A stretch of 64,000 nucleotides of DNA from Edaphocola aurantiacus (GTDB lineage Bacteria > Bacteroidota > Bacteroidia > Chitinophagales > Chitinophagaceae), in contig NZ_VOSI01000003.1 of the NCBI RefSeq assembly GCF_019797745.1, positions 248,001-312,000 on the forward strand, given 5' to 3'. The translations under genes were made by a program, and so were the position numbers. This document shows positions 1 to 8,188 of this stretch, one piece after another. The notes under the pieces were generated by a model, which saw only the letters and a list, made by a program, of their open reading frames with translations, did not search any database and was not told the origin of the DNA. The first letter of the stretch is position 1; the number at the start of each line of letters is the position of its first letter.

Positions 1-1
1 T

Positions 2-565
2 GGCATAGCATCAACTATATTGCTCTATATAACTTTGAATAGACAAAGAGAAGCAAACCTACTCTCATCAGAGAAGAATGAAATTGAAACATTTTTTGTT
101 CTATTTGAGGATTTGAAGAGCACCTATAACACTTTTTTATTTCAGTACGCCGACCAAAGTAAACAGAATGAATATGGAATCGTAGCATTTAGTTGCTTTA
201 TTAAACAGTTGAAGGATTTTGAAACAAGTATATCACAAGATGATGGATTAAGGTTACAAAACTTTAAATCAACATATTATGTTCTATCTATTATTAGAAC
301 TTATGAAAACTTATATGATTACGTTAATACTTTAAACAACGATAAAACAAAGAAGTTGGCAGAGCAAAAATTATTTGATTTTTACGAATTATACTTAGAT
401 AGGCAGTTGAATAGTATTGTTGTGGTATATGAAAGCAAATTTTCAGGCAAAGACACTGTGCTTGAGACTATTAGTGCATTTATTGAAAAAATTAAAGGCC
501 CAAGTCCAATTTTTAATTGGCTATTTGATAATCATGAACCTTTAGCTGATCAATTTATTCAATAA
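2..565 (+). CDS. putAbiC-like protein, 5' end outside window
   Basis: The frame is open to the left edge, so the true start lies outside; the first possible start inside the window is a TTG at 20. The visible N-terminus looks like the end of a membrane helix (ASTILLYITL) followed by a short charged helix with NRQREANLL, then ETFFVLFEDL and, later, GIVAFSCFIKQL. This order (helix, K/RQ..E, FF.L, then a G..AF block) resembles the putative phage abortive infection family (putAbiC, PF16872), remembered and not searched. The rest is helical, charged and AT-rich. If correct, it would be a membrane-anchored phage-defence protein. Function is inferred from family resemblance only. Confidence 0.5.
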   Translation, partial: GIASTILLYITLNRQREANLLSSEKNEIETFFVLFEDLKSTYNTFLFQYADQSKQNEYGIVAFSCFIKQLKDFETSISQDDGLRLQNFKSTYYVLSIIRTYENLYDYVNTLNNDKTKKLAEQKLFDFYELYLDRQLNSIVVVYESKFSGKDTVLETISAFIEKIKGPSPIFNWLFDNHEPLADQFIQ

Positions 566-597
566 TATACAGTGATATTAAATCTACTATATAGTAT

Positions 598-777
598 ATG
601 AAGTATTTAGAGACATTTAATGATTATAACCATATATGTCCGCCAGTGGATTATAATAAAAAGGCTAGGGATAAAAAGGCTATGGCCGAATTTGAGCGAG
701 AAAGAGAAGAGGCTGAAAAGGAAATGGAAAAAGAATTGAAGCAAGAGGAAGAACATAGAAAATCAATGGGATATTGA
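598..777 (+). CDS. 59-aa charged mini-protein (MKY..TFN start)
   Basis: A short frame with ATG start and TGA stop, 32 bases after the preceding gene. The protein begins MKYLETFNDY, followed by a Lys/Glu-rich helix (residues about 20-55) expected to form a coiled coil. The first eight residues match the start of the neighbouring convergent 73-aa gene (MKYIKTFNE), which is the main reason to accept both as real. No domain is recognised. Such MKxIKTF starts are common in small phage and plasmid proteins, so a mobile-element origin is plausible. Confidence 0.5.
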   Translation: MKYLETFNDYNHICPPVDYNKKARDKKAMAEFEREREEAEKEMEKELKQEEEHRKSMGY

Positions 778-831
778 GAATATAGAAATAGCAGTCAATT
801 GTCTGCTATTCTAGTTTAACGAATTTCATGC

Positions 832-1053
832 TTAATCAAACATATGTTTCCTTATTTGCTTTTGATCTTGTTTCTGCATGATCTGACCTATGTTCTTCAT
901 TACAGCAATATGCTTTAATGAATTTTCATTTTCTTCCTTTTCCTCTTCTCTCACTTCTTTATGTCTAGTTTCCGGCATAGCAACCCTATAAGTAGTACCT
1001 ACAAGTGGTATTTCGTCCCAATAATGCTCATTGAATGTCTTAATGTATTTCAT
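832..1053 (-). CDS. 73-aa charged mini-protein (MKY..TFN start)
   Basis: Convergent with the 59-aa mini-gene and sharing its opening (MKYIKTFNEHYWDEIP). The middle is a run of Glu/Lys (VREEEKEENEN) and the C-terminus is a basic helix ending in RKHMFD. There is no signal peptide and no recognised domain. The two genes may be diverged paralogues or may share only an N-terminal recognition or start signal. AT-rich like the rest of the island. Confidence 0.5.
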   Translation of the reverse strand: MKYIKTFNEHYWDEIPLVGTTYRVAMPETRHKEVREEEKEENENSLKHIAVMKNIGQIMQKQDQKQIRKHMFD

Positions 1054-1676
1054 GATCTATATATTAAATAGAAAAAAGCACCTTTACAGTGTTTTGGTTT
1101 AGACATACAAAAAAGGAGTAGCTTCATTAATTACAAATCACAGGTATATCCAGAAACCGTATGTAAATAGACATTAAAGTATTATGTATCATTTACAATG
1201 TTCATATTTATAAGATCTTTATAGTAAAATATAGGTCATAAAACTGCGACAAATTGTATGTACAATTTCTTTAATATACTTAAATTACCTTAGAATAAAT
1301 ATTATTTTTTATCATTTAAAAACGTTTAATTTTGTACTAGAAAAACAAAAGTTCTATGGCATAACTCACAAAAGTATCCAATACCTACTTAGCCTTATTC
1401 TTTGAGCTGGGTAAGACTATATCAGGTATTGTTAATTACGCTATCACGTCTAACTATATGCACCTCCTCTCATATATCATTCATCTTAGTGTAACATTAT
1501 GGTTGTAATTCCATCTTGTCGCTATATCACGATTCCATAAAATCACCTTGAGCTAAGGTATTTTATGATAATCCGAAATTCAAAGTATCCGAACTCTATT
1601 ATTAGAATTTGACCTCACTTTAAAGCCCAACGAAGGGAATTTCAATCATATTGATCAGTTTTTAAATTGACTGTAT
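1054..1676. other. AT-rich intergenic region with two imperfect hairpins
   Basis: No convincing gene is seen in these 620 bases. Two inverted repeats stand out: CAATACCT at 1379-1386 with AGGTATTG at 1424-1431, and a 13-bp stem with one bulged C between 1536-1549 and 1555-1567. The second lies about 110 bases ahead of the large secreted-protein gene and could sit in its 5' leader. Function unknown. Confidence 0.4.
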
Positions 1677-4577
1677 ATGAAGAGAGATCCTACCCTCCGC
1701 TGGGTTGTGGCACTTAGTGCCCTGCTGTCAAGTCATGCACTGACAGCCCAAACCCCTTTAACAGATGTGACCACAGCGTCAACACCTGTTTCTTTAAGTT
1801 CTGGAAGCGGTGCTTCCAACATTTTAGACAATGCTTCTGACAACTATGGCAGCATCTCTGCTAGTGCTACATTTCGAATTGATTTGGGTACTGCGAAGGT
1901 GATTAATGGCTATAGCCTGACCAACCAGGACAACAACACCAATCTCCCAACCAATTGGCGTATTGAAGGTTCTAACAGCGCAACTACTGGTTATGTAACA
2001 CTTGATACACGTGCGGGAAACACATGGGAAAAAACAACAGCATCCCGTAAGTTTTTTGCGATCAACAACAACACTGCATATCGTTATTACAGGATAGTAA
2101 ATTTATCCGTAGTTAGTATGCGTGTGAGTGAAATGGAACTATTTGACAACTTCTATATTAGTGGTAAAGTATTCAAAGATTATAATCTGAACAATATAAA
2201 AAGTGGCGATGAACCAGCAATTCCCGGTGTTAAAGTATGGATTAAAAAGCTATCTACAGTAGCACCAGTAGCCATGACGACATCAGGAGAAGACGGCACG
2301 TATCTGTTTGATGCTTCTGTACTGAACGGCTTAGAAATCTTTGCTGTAGCTGCTGCTCCTACAGGTAGTTTGCAACCAAGAACTGAACCAATGCCCCAGT
2401 CAGGACTAAACTTTCCTTCATTGACGGCTGATGGCAGCTTCTTATTTTCTAACATCAACGCTAATCAGTATAGCCAATCAGGAGAAATCAACTTCGGATT
2501 CTTAGACCCAAAAGTAACCACTGATGGCCCGGTATTAGAAAATCCCAATCTTGTAACCAATGCCTTTAATGGTACATTTGGTTCATCCGATTCAACCGGA
2601 AACAATTTTGTACTGAACCATCCAAATGCGAAGTATTTTTCTTTGACTTCCACACACCCGGAATTATATTCTAATGTAACCGGGTATACAACAGGAAGTA
2701 ACTATGGCTATCAAGGTGGAAGTAACTATGGTAGTAATGGTTTTCTTTGGGATGAAGGTAAGTACTTAGTTACTGACTTTTTAGGAACCGTGTTTCTTGA
2801 AGCTGGTGGTACAGATATGGAGTTAAAAGGAATCCTTAATAACGCTACATTCGGATGGAGAATATCAACAGGTGCTACAAGTGGTGCATGGAATGACCGA
2901 TTCCTAGCTATTAATGGTAGTTCTTTGACTGATGCTAGTTTAAATGCACGCATATTCGCGGATACAGTTACACTTGATGCAGGAAATACCTATTCTATGG
3001 GATTCTACGGTAAATCAGCCAATAAATGGCAGCAAGGTGCAGCAGTCGCCAAACCTACGGTAGTAAAATATTTTGTAAAAAGGATATCTACTGGTGATAC
3101 TGCGGCTTTAGGTTCTATTTCGGTAGTACCAACCACCAGTAATGCTACTGATAGTGTGAACATAGGATGGAATAAGGCATTCACAGACTTTATTGCCAAT
3201 AACAGTGGTGCTTATGGAGTATATTTCTTGGTGACCTCTTCTGATGTTGCCGGTAATGATGCGTATTTTGACAATTTCTTCCTGCGTAAATCATCCTATA
3301 AAATATCAGGACGGGTATACAATGATGCCAATGGTCTTGAAAACGCTATTGTTGATGGGGCCACAATCGGAACATTCTCCGGTTCACCAATATATGCATA
3401 TCTCATTGATCCTGATGACAATCATATTTTGGGAAGTACAACTGTGGCTGCTGATGGTTCATTCAACCTATTCGCTCCAGCATATTCAACCTATAAAGTT
3501 TCCATTAGTAGTACGAGTATGTTAAATGGTTCTATATTCTCCGGTACATTACCTGCAAACTGGGTTCTTACTGGAAGTAATTCAGGGGTTAATAACAATT
3601 CAGGAAGTAATATTATTGCAGTAAATGCGATGATTATCGTCTCTCCTGTTAATACGACTACTGATATTACGCAGATCGCTTTCGGATATGATCGCTTACC
3701 GGAAAGTTATAACCGGAGTAAAAACGTTACTGGCGCACCTGTTTACAATATTTATGTGTCATTAAGTGATGTTGCTATGCAAGGTTCAGATATGGAAGAT
3801 AATGCGGGCGTTCAGGTAAACTGGAACAGCAAAAAACTGAAAATAGTTACATTGCCAACAAATGGCTTTAACTTGAAATATAACGGTTCAGTGCTGGTTG
3901 CAGGAAGCATCATTACAAGCTATGATCCTTCATTATTATCTATTGCACCATCATTATCCACTCCGGGTGGTACACTAAGTACATCATTTACATATGTAAC
4001 ATATGATGCTGCTAACCTGCCTGATCCAACCCCGGCAACTTATACTGTTACCTATACTCAACCATTACCCATTGAATTGACTTACTTTGGATTAGTAGTC
4101 GAAGATTGTAATGTAGTTTTAGCCTGGTCTTCAAGCAGGGAAATACAATTCCGTCATTTTATCGTAGAAAGAAGTAATGATGGTAAGGTATATCAATCTA
4201 TCGCAACAGTTCTTCCTACTGGCTCAAATAGTAAATATATGTTCCGGGATGTAACAGCAGAAGGTAAATTGTTCTATCGCCTTAAACTGGTCGATAATGA
4301 TAACAGCTATACATTCAGTAATGTACTTAATGCAATGGTTAATTGTGATAAGGATGTTATGGTATTACCAACAGTAACCAATAATTCAATTTACATCCAA
4401 AATGCTACGCTAAATAGCCGTGTAAGAATTATAAATATTAATGGTAGTGTTGTTTTGGAATCAAAAATTAGTTCTAACTTAGAGCAAGTAAATCTTGGTG
4501 ATCTTCCAGCGGCGAATTACATTGTCATTATAGAAGATAATGGAAAAATGACATATGTAAAAATCGTCAAAAAATAA
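1677..4577 (+). CDS. Large T9SS-secreted surface protein with SdrD-B-like modules
   Basis: 966 aa. An N-terminal signal peptide (about 1-25, cleaved near LTAQ) is followed by a discoidin/galactose-binding-like domain (about 35-155, with the typical RYYRIVNL...VSEMELFD ending), an SdrD-B/carboxypeptidase-regulatory-like module (ISGKVFKDYNLN..., about 158-275), a second such module (SYKISGRVYNDANGLENAIV, about 545-690), a Fn3-like stretch (about 800-890) and a type A T9SS sorting domain (about 895-966, ending ANYIVIIEDNGKMTYVKIVKK in part). Known of such domains: export through the type IX system and attachment to or release from the cell surface. The ligand is unknown; adhesion or carbohydrate binding is an inference. 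It stands alone and ends at a strong terminator. Confidence 0.85.
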   Translation: MKRDPTLRWVVALSALLSSHALTAQTPLTDVTTASTPVSLSSGSGASNILDNASDNYGSISASATFRIDLGTAKVINGYSLTNQDNNTNLPTNWRIEGSNSATTGYVTLDTRAGNTWEKTTASRKFFAINNNTAYRYYRIVNLSVVSMRVSEMELFDNFYISGKVFKDYNLNNIKSGDEPAIPGVKVWIKKLSTVAPVAMTTSGEDGTYLFDASVLNGLEIFAVAAAPTGSLQPRTEPMPQSGLNFPSLTADGSFLFSNINANQYSQSGEINFGFLDPKVTTDGPVLENPNLVTNAFNGTFGSSDSTGNNFVLNHPNAKYFSLTSTHPELYSNVTGYTTGSNYGYQGGSNYGSNGFLWDEGKYLVTDFLGTVFLEAGGTDMELKGILNNATFGWRISTGATSGAWNDRFLAINGSSLTDASLNARIFADTVTLDAGNTYSMGFYGKSANKWQQGAAVAKPTVVKYFVKRISTGDTAALGSISVVPTTSNATDSVNIGWNKAFTDFIANNSGAYGVYFLVTSSDVAGNDAYFDNFFLRKSSYKISGRVYNDANGLENAIVDGATIGTFSGSPIYAYLIDPDDNHILGSTTVAADGSFNLFAPAYSTYKVSISSTSMLNGSIFSGTLPANWVLTGSNSGVNNNSGSNIIAVNAMIIVSPVNTTTDITQIAFGYDRLPESYNRSKNVTGAPVYNIYVSLSDVAMQGSDMEDNAGVQVNWNSKKLKIVTLPTNGFNLKYNGSVLVAGSIITSYDPSLLSIAPSLSTPGGTLSTSFTYVTYDAANLPDPTPATYTVTYTQPLPIELTYFGLVVEDCNVVLAWSSSREIQFRHFIVERSNDGKVYQSIATVLPTGSNSKYMFRDVTAEGKLFYRLKLVDNDNSYTFSNVLNAMVNCDKDVMVLPTVTNNSIYIQNATLNSRVRIININGSVVLESKISSNLEQVNLGDLPAANYIVIIEDNGKMTYVKIVKK

Positions 4578-4604
4578 TGTTGTAAATAGTTCATTTTTTG
4601 GACT

Positions 4605-4640
4605 AAGGCACGCTGAATTTTCAGAGTGCCTTTTTATTTT
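4605..4640 (+). terminator. Rho-independent terminator of the T9SS gene
   Basis: Stem AAGGCAC (4605-4611) with GTGCCTT (4626-4632), extended by CTGA/TCAG across one mismatch, loop ATTT, followed by a T-rich run. Confidence 0.85.
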
Positions 4641-4692
4641 CTCATCTTAAATATATTTAATATATTTGTATTGCATTACCCCCCAATGTAAG

Positions 4693-4735
4693 AAAGGGAT
4701 ACCATTTAACTCGTTTGAATGACATCCCTTTTTAT
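4693..4735. terminator. Possible bidirectional terminator
   Basis: AAAGGGAT (4693-4700) pairs with ATCCCTTT (4724-4731), with T-runs on both strands. It can end the leftward response-regulator transcript, which stops at 4805. Confidence 0.6.
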
Positions 4736-4804
4736 CATTTATAGCTATTTATATCATGCTAAATGTCATTAGTTAAATAGACAAAACAGAACAAAAGGAT
4801 ATAC

Positions 4805-5431
4805 TTACCCGAAGTATTTATTGATAGCTTCTATTCTATTCTTGACCTTCATTTTAAAGAATATATTGTAAATATGCCATTTTAGAGTTGTTATCTTAAT
4901 AACTATTGTATCTGCAATATCTTGATTTGTATAACCTTTTGCTAGTAATCCCAATATATTAGCTTCCTGTTTGGTAATTGTATAATCCTTTTCTTCTGGT
5001 TTTTCTTCATCTTCTTGAGGTAAATAGTTCAGTAATTTAGTAGCAATACAGCTACTAATTGGCATATCTCCATTATGCATTTCTAGTAAAGCATCCGTTA
5101 TTTGATAGGATTTACTTCGCTTTACCATATAAGAACTAGCTCCAGCCTTTAGTGCTTCGAATATATTGTCATCATCTTCAAATACAGTACAGACCATAAA
5201 TTTTACATCTTCGACTAATGGTTTTAAGGTTCTGATACATTCCACCCCAGATATGTCGGGCAATCCAATGTCCATTATAACTAGATCAGGTTTGTAATTT
5301 AGAATACCTTCCATTGCATCTGTTCCATTCCCATAAATACCAATACAGTTAAATTATTGGCTGCTATTTATAATGGTTTTAAAGTGATGTTGATGCTCTG
5401 GCTGATCTTCTACTATTATTACTGTTATCAT
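4805..5431 (-). pseudogene. NarL/LuxR-type response regulator with in-frame TAA
   Basis: Read through one stop, the frame gives a normal response regulator: receiver domain from MITVIIVEDQPEHQ (acidic pair E8-D9), phospho-acceptor Asp in PDLVIMDIGLPD, switch Thr in MVCTVFEDDD, Lys in YMVKRS, then a LuxR/GerE helix-turn-helix (TKQEANILGLLAKGYTNQDIA...). The frame is interrupted by TAA at 5354-5356, codon 26 of the receiver, with no frameshift. Restart at the ATG at 5312-5314 would give a 169-aa protein lacking the first beta strand, first helix and acidic pocket, so it could not be phosphorylated normally. A sense codon such as GAA changed by one base would explain it. No histidine kinase lies nearby. 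The rest of the sequence looks undecayed, so the mutation may be recent, or it may be a sequencing error. Confidence 0.85.
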
Positions 5432-5479
5432 ACAGTAAAGGTCTAGCTATTGATTTGGATAGAGAAGGGGCAAATACTA

Positions 5480-5538
5480 ACTTTTGTACTGTTTTTAGTG
5501 CCTGATCTTTAAATTGGCCCATACTTTTGTACTGTTTT
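5480..5538. repeat. Two direct copies of ACTTTTGTACTGTTTT
   Basis: A 16-base word occurs at 5480-5495 and 5523-5538, start-to-start 43 bases, about four helical turns. They lie between the divergent response-regulator remnant and the lipoprotein gene, so they could be regulator binding sites. The gap from 5432 to 5777 otherwise holds only the palindrome described next. Confidence 0.6.
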
Positions 5539-5723
5539 CAATAAGAGAAAGCATTTTGTGTCACTAATTAATAGTAATGAAGCCACTGTCTAGGCGTTTT
5601 TAAAATTTCATTTTTTCCTCAATATATGTTTTATAAGTTACGATTTAAAATATCTCTAAGTTGTGACTTTTTATTCAAAATATAATTGTTACTTGCAGAC
5701 GCTTTAATCGATTAATAGCAATT

Positions 5724-5749
5724 AAATCTATAGTGCGCACTATAGATTT
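5724..5749. promoter_or_regulatory. Perfect 26-bp palindrome upstream of lipoprotein gene
   Basis: The half site AAATCTATAGTGC is followed directly by its exact reverse complement, with no spacer. It ends 28 bases before the lipoprotein ATG. A palindrome without a loop is more typical of a dimeric repressor operator than of a terminator, though a short T-rich stretch follows. Confidence 0.65.
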
Positions 5750-5777
5750 CTTTAATTATTAATTATCTATTTAAAAA

Positions 5778-6596
5778 ATGAAAAAAGTATTTTTAGTATT
5801 AGGTGTATCCTTAATTGGATTTTCAAGTTTCTTTACATCATGCTCTAAGCCAAAAGTTGAGACTACGCAATCTAAACCGGCTGCTTCAACAATGAATGGT
5901 AATGTGTCTGTTAATATGACCAATAGTGAATATATTGCTGCAATGGAAAATCTTGGTATTGTTCATAATGCCTGCATGGACTACATGAAAGAACAAGTAC
6001 AGCACTTGGTTAACTTAAACATGACACCAACGACAAAGGCCGAATTTGATCAAATGTTGTTATTACCAATGCAGCATTTCATGCAGGTTAATGGTTATGA
6101 TGTAAACAACTTATCATCTTTCCAGTTGGCGAATGATTATGATCAATCTCAACTGAGTCCCGAAGCAGCAGAAATTATGTCTGATTTCAAATCAGTAATG
6201 GAGAAATATGGAGAAGATGAAATCGGTCAAGATCAATTTGTTGACGCGATTTCAGCTTTACAACAAAGAAGTTATAATCTGATGGGTGATGAGAAATTTA
6301 TCATTGGTGCTGCTGTAACAGTTGGTAAGCACTCTACTTTATATTGGGAGCAAAATCTTAGTACATATGGAACTCTCGATATTAATAATGCACAAAAAAT
6401 GTCTCCATCACAAAAAGCTGTTGGATATGCAGATGTTGTTGGAGCAGTGAAAGGTGGTTGGACTGGTGCAGGTGGTGGCCCGGTTGGGTTAATACTGGGT
6501 GCTGCTGGTGGTGCAGTTTGTAATTCGTTCGCTACTGCAATCCTTATCGGGCCATTAAAAGATAAATTTGGTTGGATTTCTGACTTCTTTGGTTAA
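5778..6596 (+). CDS. Lipoprotein with glycine-rich, bacteriocin-like C-terminus
   Basis: 272 aa. A lipoprotein signal peptide with lipobox FTSC (Cys about 22) is followed by a Ser/Thr linker, a helical region containing NLGIVHNACMDYM (about 57-70) and ITVGKHSTLYWEQ-like residues (about 182-195), and a hydrophobic, glycine-rich end (GAVKGGWTGAGGG..., GLILGAAGGA, about 217-255). I recall similar uncharacterised Bacteroidota lipoproteins with a GI.HN motif and glycine-zipper tails resembling class II bacteriocins; this was not searched. The tail could insert into a membrane. A short membrane protein follows after 12 bases, which fits a toxin/immunity pair, but a structural or self-assembly role is also possible. 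A perfect palindrome precedes the gene. Confidence 0.75.
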   Translation: MKKVFLVLGVSLIGFSSFFTSCSKPKVETTQSKPAASTMNGNVSVNMTNSEYIAAMENLGIVHNACMDYMKEQVQHLVNLNMTPTTKAEFDQMLLLPMQHFMQVNGYDVNNLSSFQLANDYDQSQLSPEAAEIMSDFKSVMEKYGEDEIGQDQFVDAISALQQRSYNLMGDEKFIIGAAVTVGKHSTLYWEQNLSTYGTLDINNAQKMSPSQKAVGYADVVGAVKGGWTGAGGGPVGLILGAAGGAVCNSFATAILIGPLKDKFGWISDFFG

Positions 6597-6608
6597 AAAC
6601 AAACGATT

Positions 6609-6809
6609 ATGAAAAAGAATAAAATATCAATGTCAAAGTGGGTAGGATACTCACTATTTCTATACTTCGCATTTCTTGGCTATCAGAAATTTATTCAACA
6701 TAAGAATATATTTACAATAAACTACCTTTTAGCTGGGATCGCTATAGTTCTGATTCTAAGTATTGTATTCTATGGCTTGGATTATTTATTGTTGAAGACA
6801 AAAAAATAA
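6609..6809 (+). CDS. 66-aa two-helix membrane protein, candidate immunity protein
   Basis: Starts 12 bases after the lipoprotein gene, so it is almost surely co-transcribed with it. It has a basic N-terminus, a first membrane helix (about 11-27, WVGYSLFLYFAFLGY), a short loop, a second helix (about 37-60, YLLAGIAIVLILSIVFYGL) and a basic tail KTKK. Small two- or three-helix membrane proteins next to bacteriocin-like genes often serve as immunity proteins. That role is inferred here from position and topology only. A terminator follows. Confidence 0.65.
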   Translation: MKKNKISMSKWVGYSLFLYFAFLGYQKFIQHKNIFTINYLLAGIAIVLILSIVFYGLDYLLLKTKK

Positions 6810-6870
6810 TCGATATTTTGTTTTATTACATACTGGTTTTATCAACTAATATTGAATAGGAATTTATTTA

Positions 6871-6902
6871 AAAAGGAGCAGTTATAAGCTGCTCCTTTTC
6901 TA
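6871..6902 (+). terminator. Terminator of the lipoprotein operon
   Basis: Stem of 11 bp (AAAAGGAGCAG at 6871-6881 with CTGCTCCTTTT at 6889-6899), loop of seven bases, T-rich tail. Confidence 0.85.
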
Positions 6903-7007
6903 TTTCATTTACTTCTGTTTAGGTTCTTAATTGGTTATTGCAATTGTACACTCTTCATATAAACCTGTAAAGAAACCCACCTCACTATTTGGTATAACAA
7001 AGCTAAA

Positions 7008-7065
7008 AATAATTCCCATTTAACATTTAGGATTATGGTTAATCCGGGGTTAAATGGGAATTATT
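7008..7065. repeat. 17-bp inverted repeat with nested inner stem
   Basis: AATAATTCCCATTTAAC (7008-7024) pairs perfectly with its complement at 7049-7065. Inside the loop GGATTA (7030-7035) pairs with TAATCC (7040-7045). There is no T-run, so it does not look like a terminator. It lies 65 bases before the next gene. Confidence 0.6.
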
Positions 7066-7129
7066 AGGTACTAACTATTAGTATAACGAAAGGAATAAAT
7101 GTTTACTATATAAAAGAAAATATTTTGCT

Positions 7130-7366
7130 ATGGAAAGACAAATTGAAGTATTACTAGAGTCAATACACTACATTTATGAGATATGTAATGAGAACAAGAA
7201 GAGTGAAACTTTTGTATCAGTAGATGACATATTTGAGATTGCCTCAGGCCGATATGGTAAAGAAGAGATTACAAAAGCTTTTGAAAGCCTTATTCATTTT
7301 CCTCAGTTTATAACAAGCTATAAAATAGTAAATGGTGAATACTGTGACATAGAATATTCAGCTTAA
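7130..7366 (+). CDS. Hypothetical 78-aa protein
   Basis: A short acidic protein (MERQIEVLLESIHYIYEIC...). A helix-rich layout with DDIFEIASGRYGKEEITKAFESL suggests a small winged-helix or helical bundle, but no family is recognised. ATG start, TAA stop sharing bases with the stop of the convergent gene. AT-rich codon use as elsewhere in the island. Confidence 0.55.
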   Translation: MERQIEVLLESIHYIYEICNENKKSETFVSVDDIFEIASGRYGKEEITKAFESLIHFPQFITSYKIVNGEYCDIEYSA

Positions 7367-7731
7367 TTAATGATCTCTACTTTATACTCTAAATATACGT
7401 CTTCATTTCCATTAATTTCGAAAGTTGGGTTGACATGTCTACATATTTTTAGTGTATCACCAGCAGAAAGGGTATACACTACATTATTACCTCTGAAAGG
7501 GTTAAATGTAGTACGATTATTCGATCTTCTTGTGGTCCAAACTTGTTCACAAAGACGATTATTTGCGTTTCTATATCTGATAATTATTCTTTTTTCTTGT
7601 TGCCCATTTCCTTGCCTTAAGGTCATATTATAAATCGTAAGCATGCAAGTATTTGTAGCGGTATATATATCTGAACCTTTTGCAATATAAGTTGAAGGCA
7701 ATGCTAAATCATCACTTATTATTTCATCCAT
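7363..7731 (-). CDS. Hypothetical beta-rich 122-aa protein
   Basis: I place the start at the ATG of MDEIISDDLALPSTYIAKG, preceded by the purine-rich AAGAGAAAT; an upstream extension of 35 residues in the same frame is Phe/Lys-rich and looks like promoter DNA. The protein is predicted to be mostly beta strands (YTATNTCMLTIYNMTLRQ, KRIIIRYRNANN, EDVYLEYKVEIIN). There is no signal peptide. The fold recalls small jelly-roll or virion-like proteins, but nothing is recognised. It overlaps the stop of the preceding rightward gene by four bases. Confidence 0.6.
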   Translation of the reverse strand: MDEIISDDLALPSTYIAKGSDIYTATNTCMLTIYNMTLRQGNGQQEKRIIIRYRNANNRLCEQVWTTRRSNNRTTFNPFRGNNVVYTLSAGDTLKICRHVNPTFEINGNEDVYLEYKVEIIN

Positions 7732-7875
7732 ATTTCTCTTTTTTGTGTAAAAATACAATTCAAAAAATTGGAACGCAAATATTTTCATAACTTTGTGTTC
7801 TAAAAATTTGAATATAGAAGAAGTAAAATAGTACAAACATATAGAGATAGGTAATTTCTAATTCCATTCTGATAA

Positions 7876-8091
7876 ATCACCACACAATATCGAATACAAC
7901 GGGAATGATGAAATATTACCACACCTTCTGGGGTGTGGAATTTTCGTTTTGTTCATCTTGTTGTATAGGGTTGTGGTGATCCTTTCAGATTAGATCGAAG
8001 AAATGGAGTTCCTGCCCCTTTCTTTTTTTCATCCAGTCATTGGAACTCCTGACACAGTTAATACAACGTATAATCTGTGAAATCACCACAA
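7876..8091. ncRNA. Structured non-coding segment with nested and alternative stems
   Basis: Four stems nest exactly: ATCACCACA (7876-7884) with TGTGGTGAT (7972-7980); ATACAAC (7894-7900) with GTTGTAT (7960-7966); GATGAA (7907-7912) with TTCATC (7952-7957); CCACACC (7919-7925) with GGTGTGG (7932-7938). A second domain follows: CAGATTA (7986-7992) with TAATCTG (8071-8077), enclosing GGAGTTCC (8005-8012) with GGAACTCC (8042-8049). The words AATACAAC and ATCACCACA recur at 8060-8067 and 8082-8090, so TGTGGTGAT can pair either upstream or downstream. No frame is conserved across it. The strand cannot be decided. The function is unknown: RNA switch, leader of the following zinc-ribbon gene, or ends of a mobile element. 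Confidence 0.6.
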
Positions 8092-8188
8092 TCACAAATG
8101 GTTCTCATACCGTTTAAATTCCCACCTTAATGATTGATCCTAACAATCATTCTTTTAATTATTTCCGAACTATTAAAAATTCAAAATC

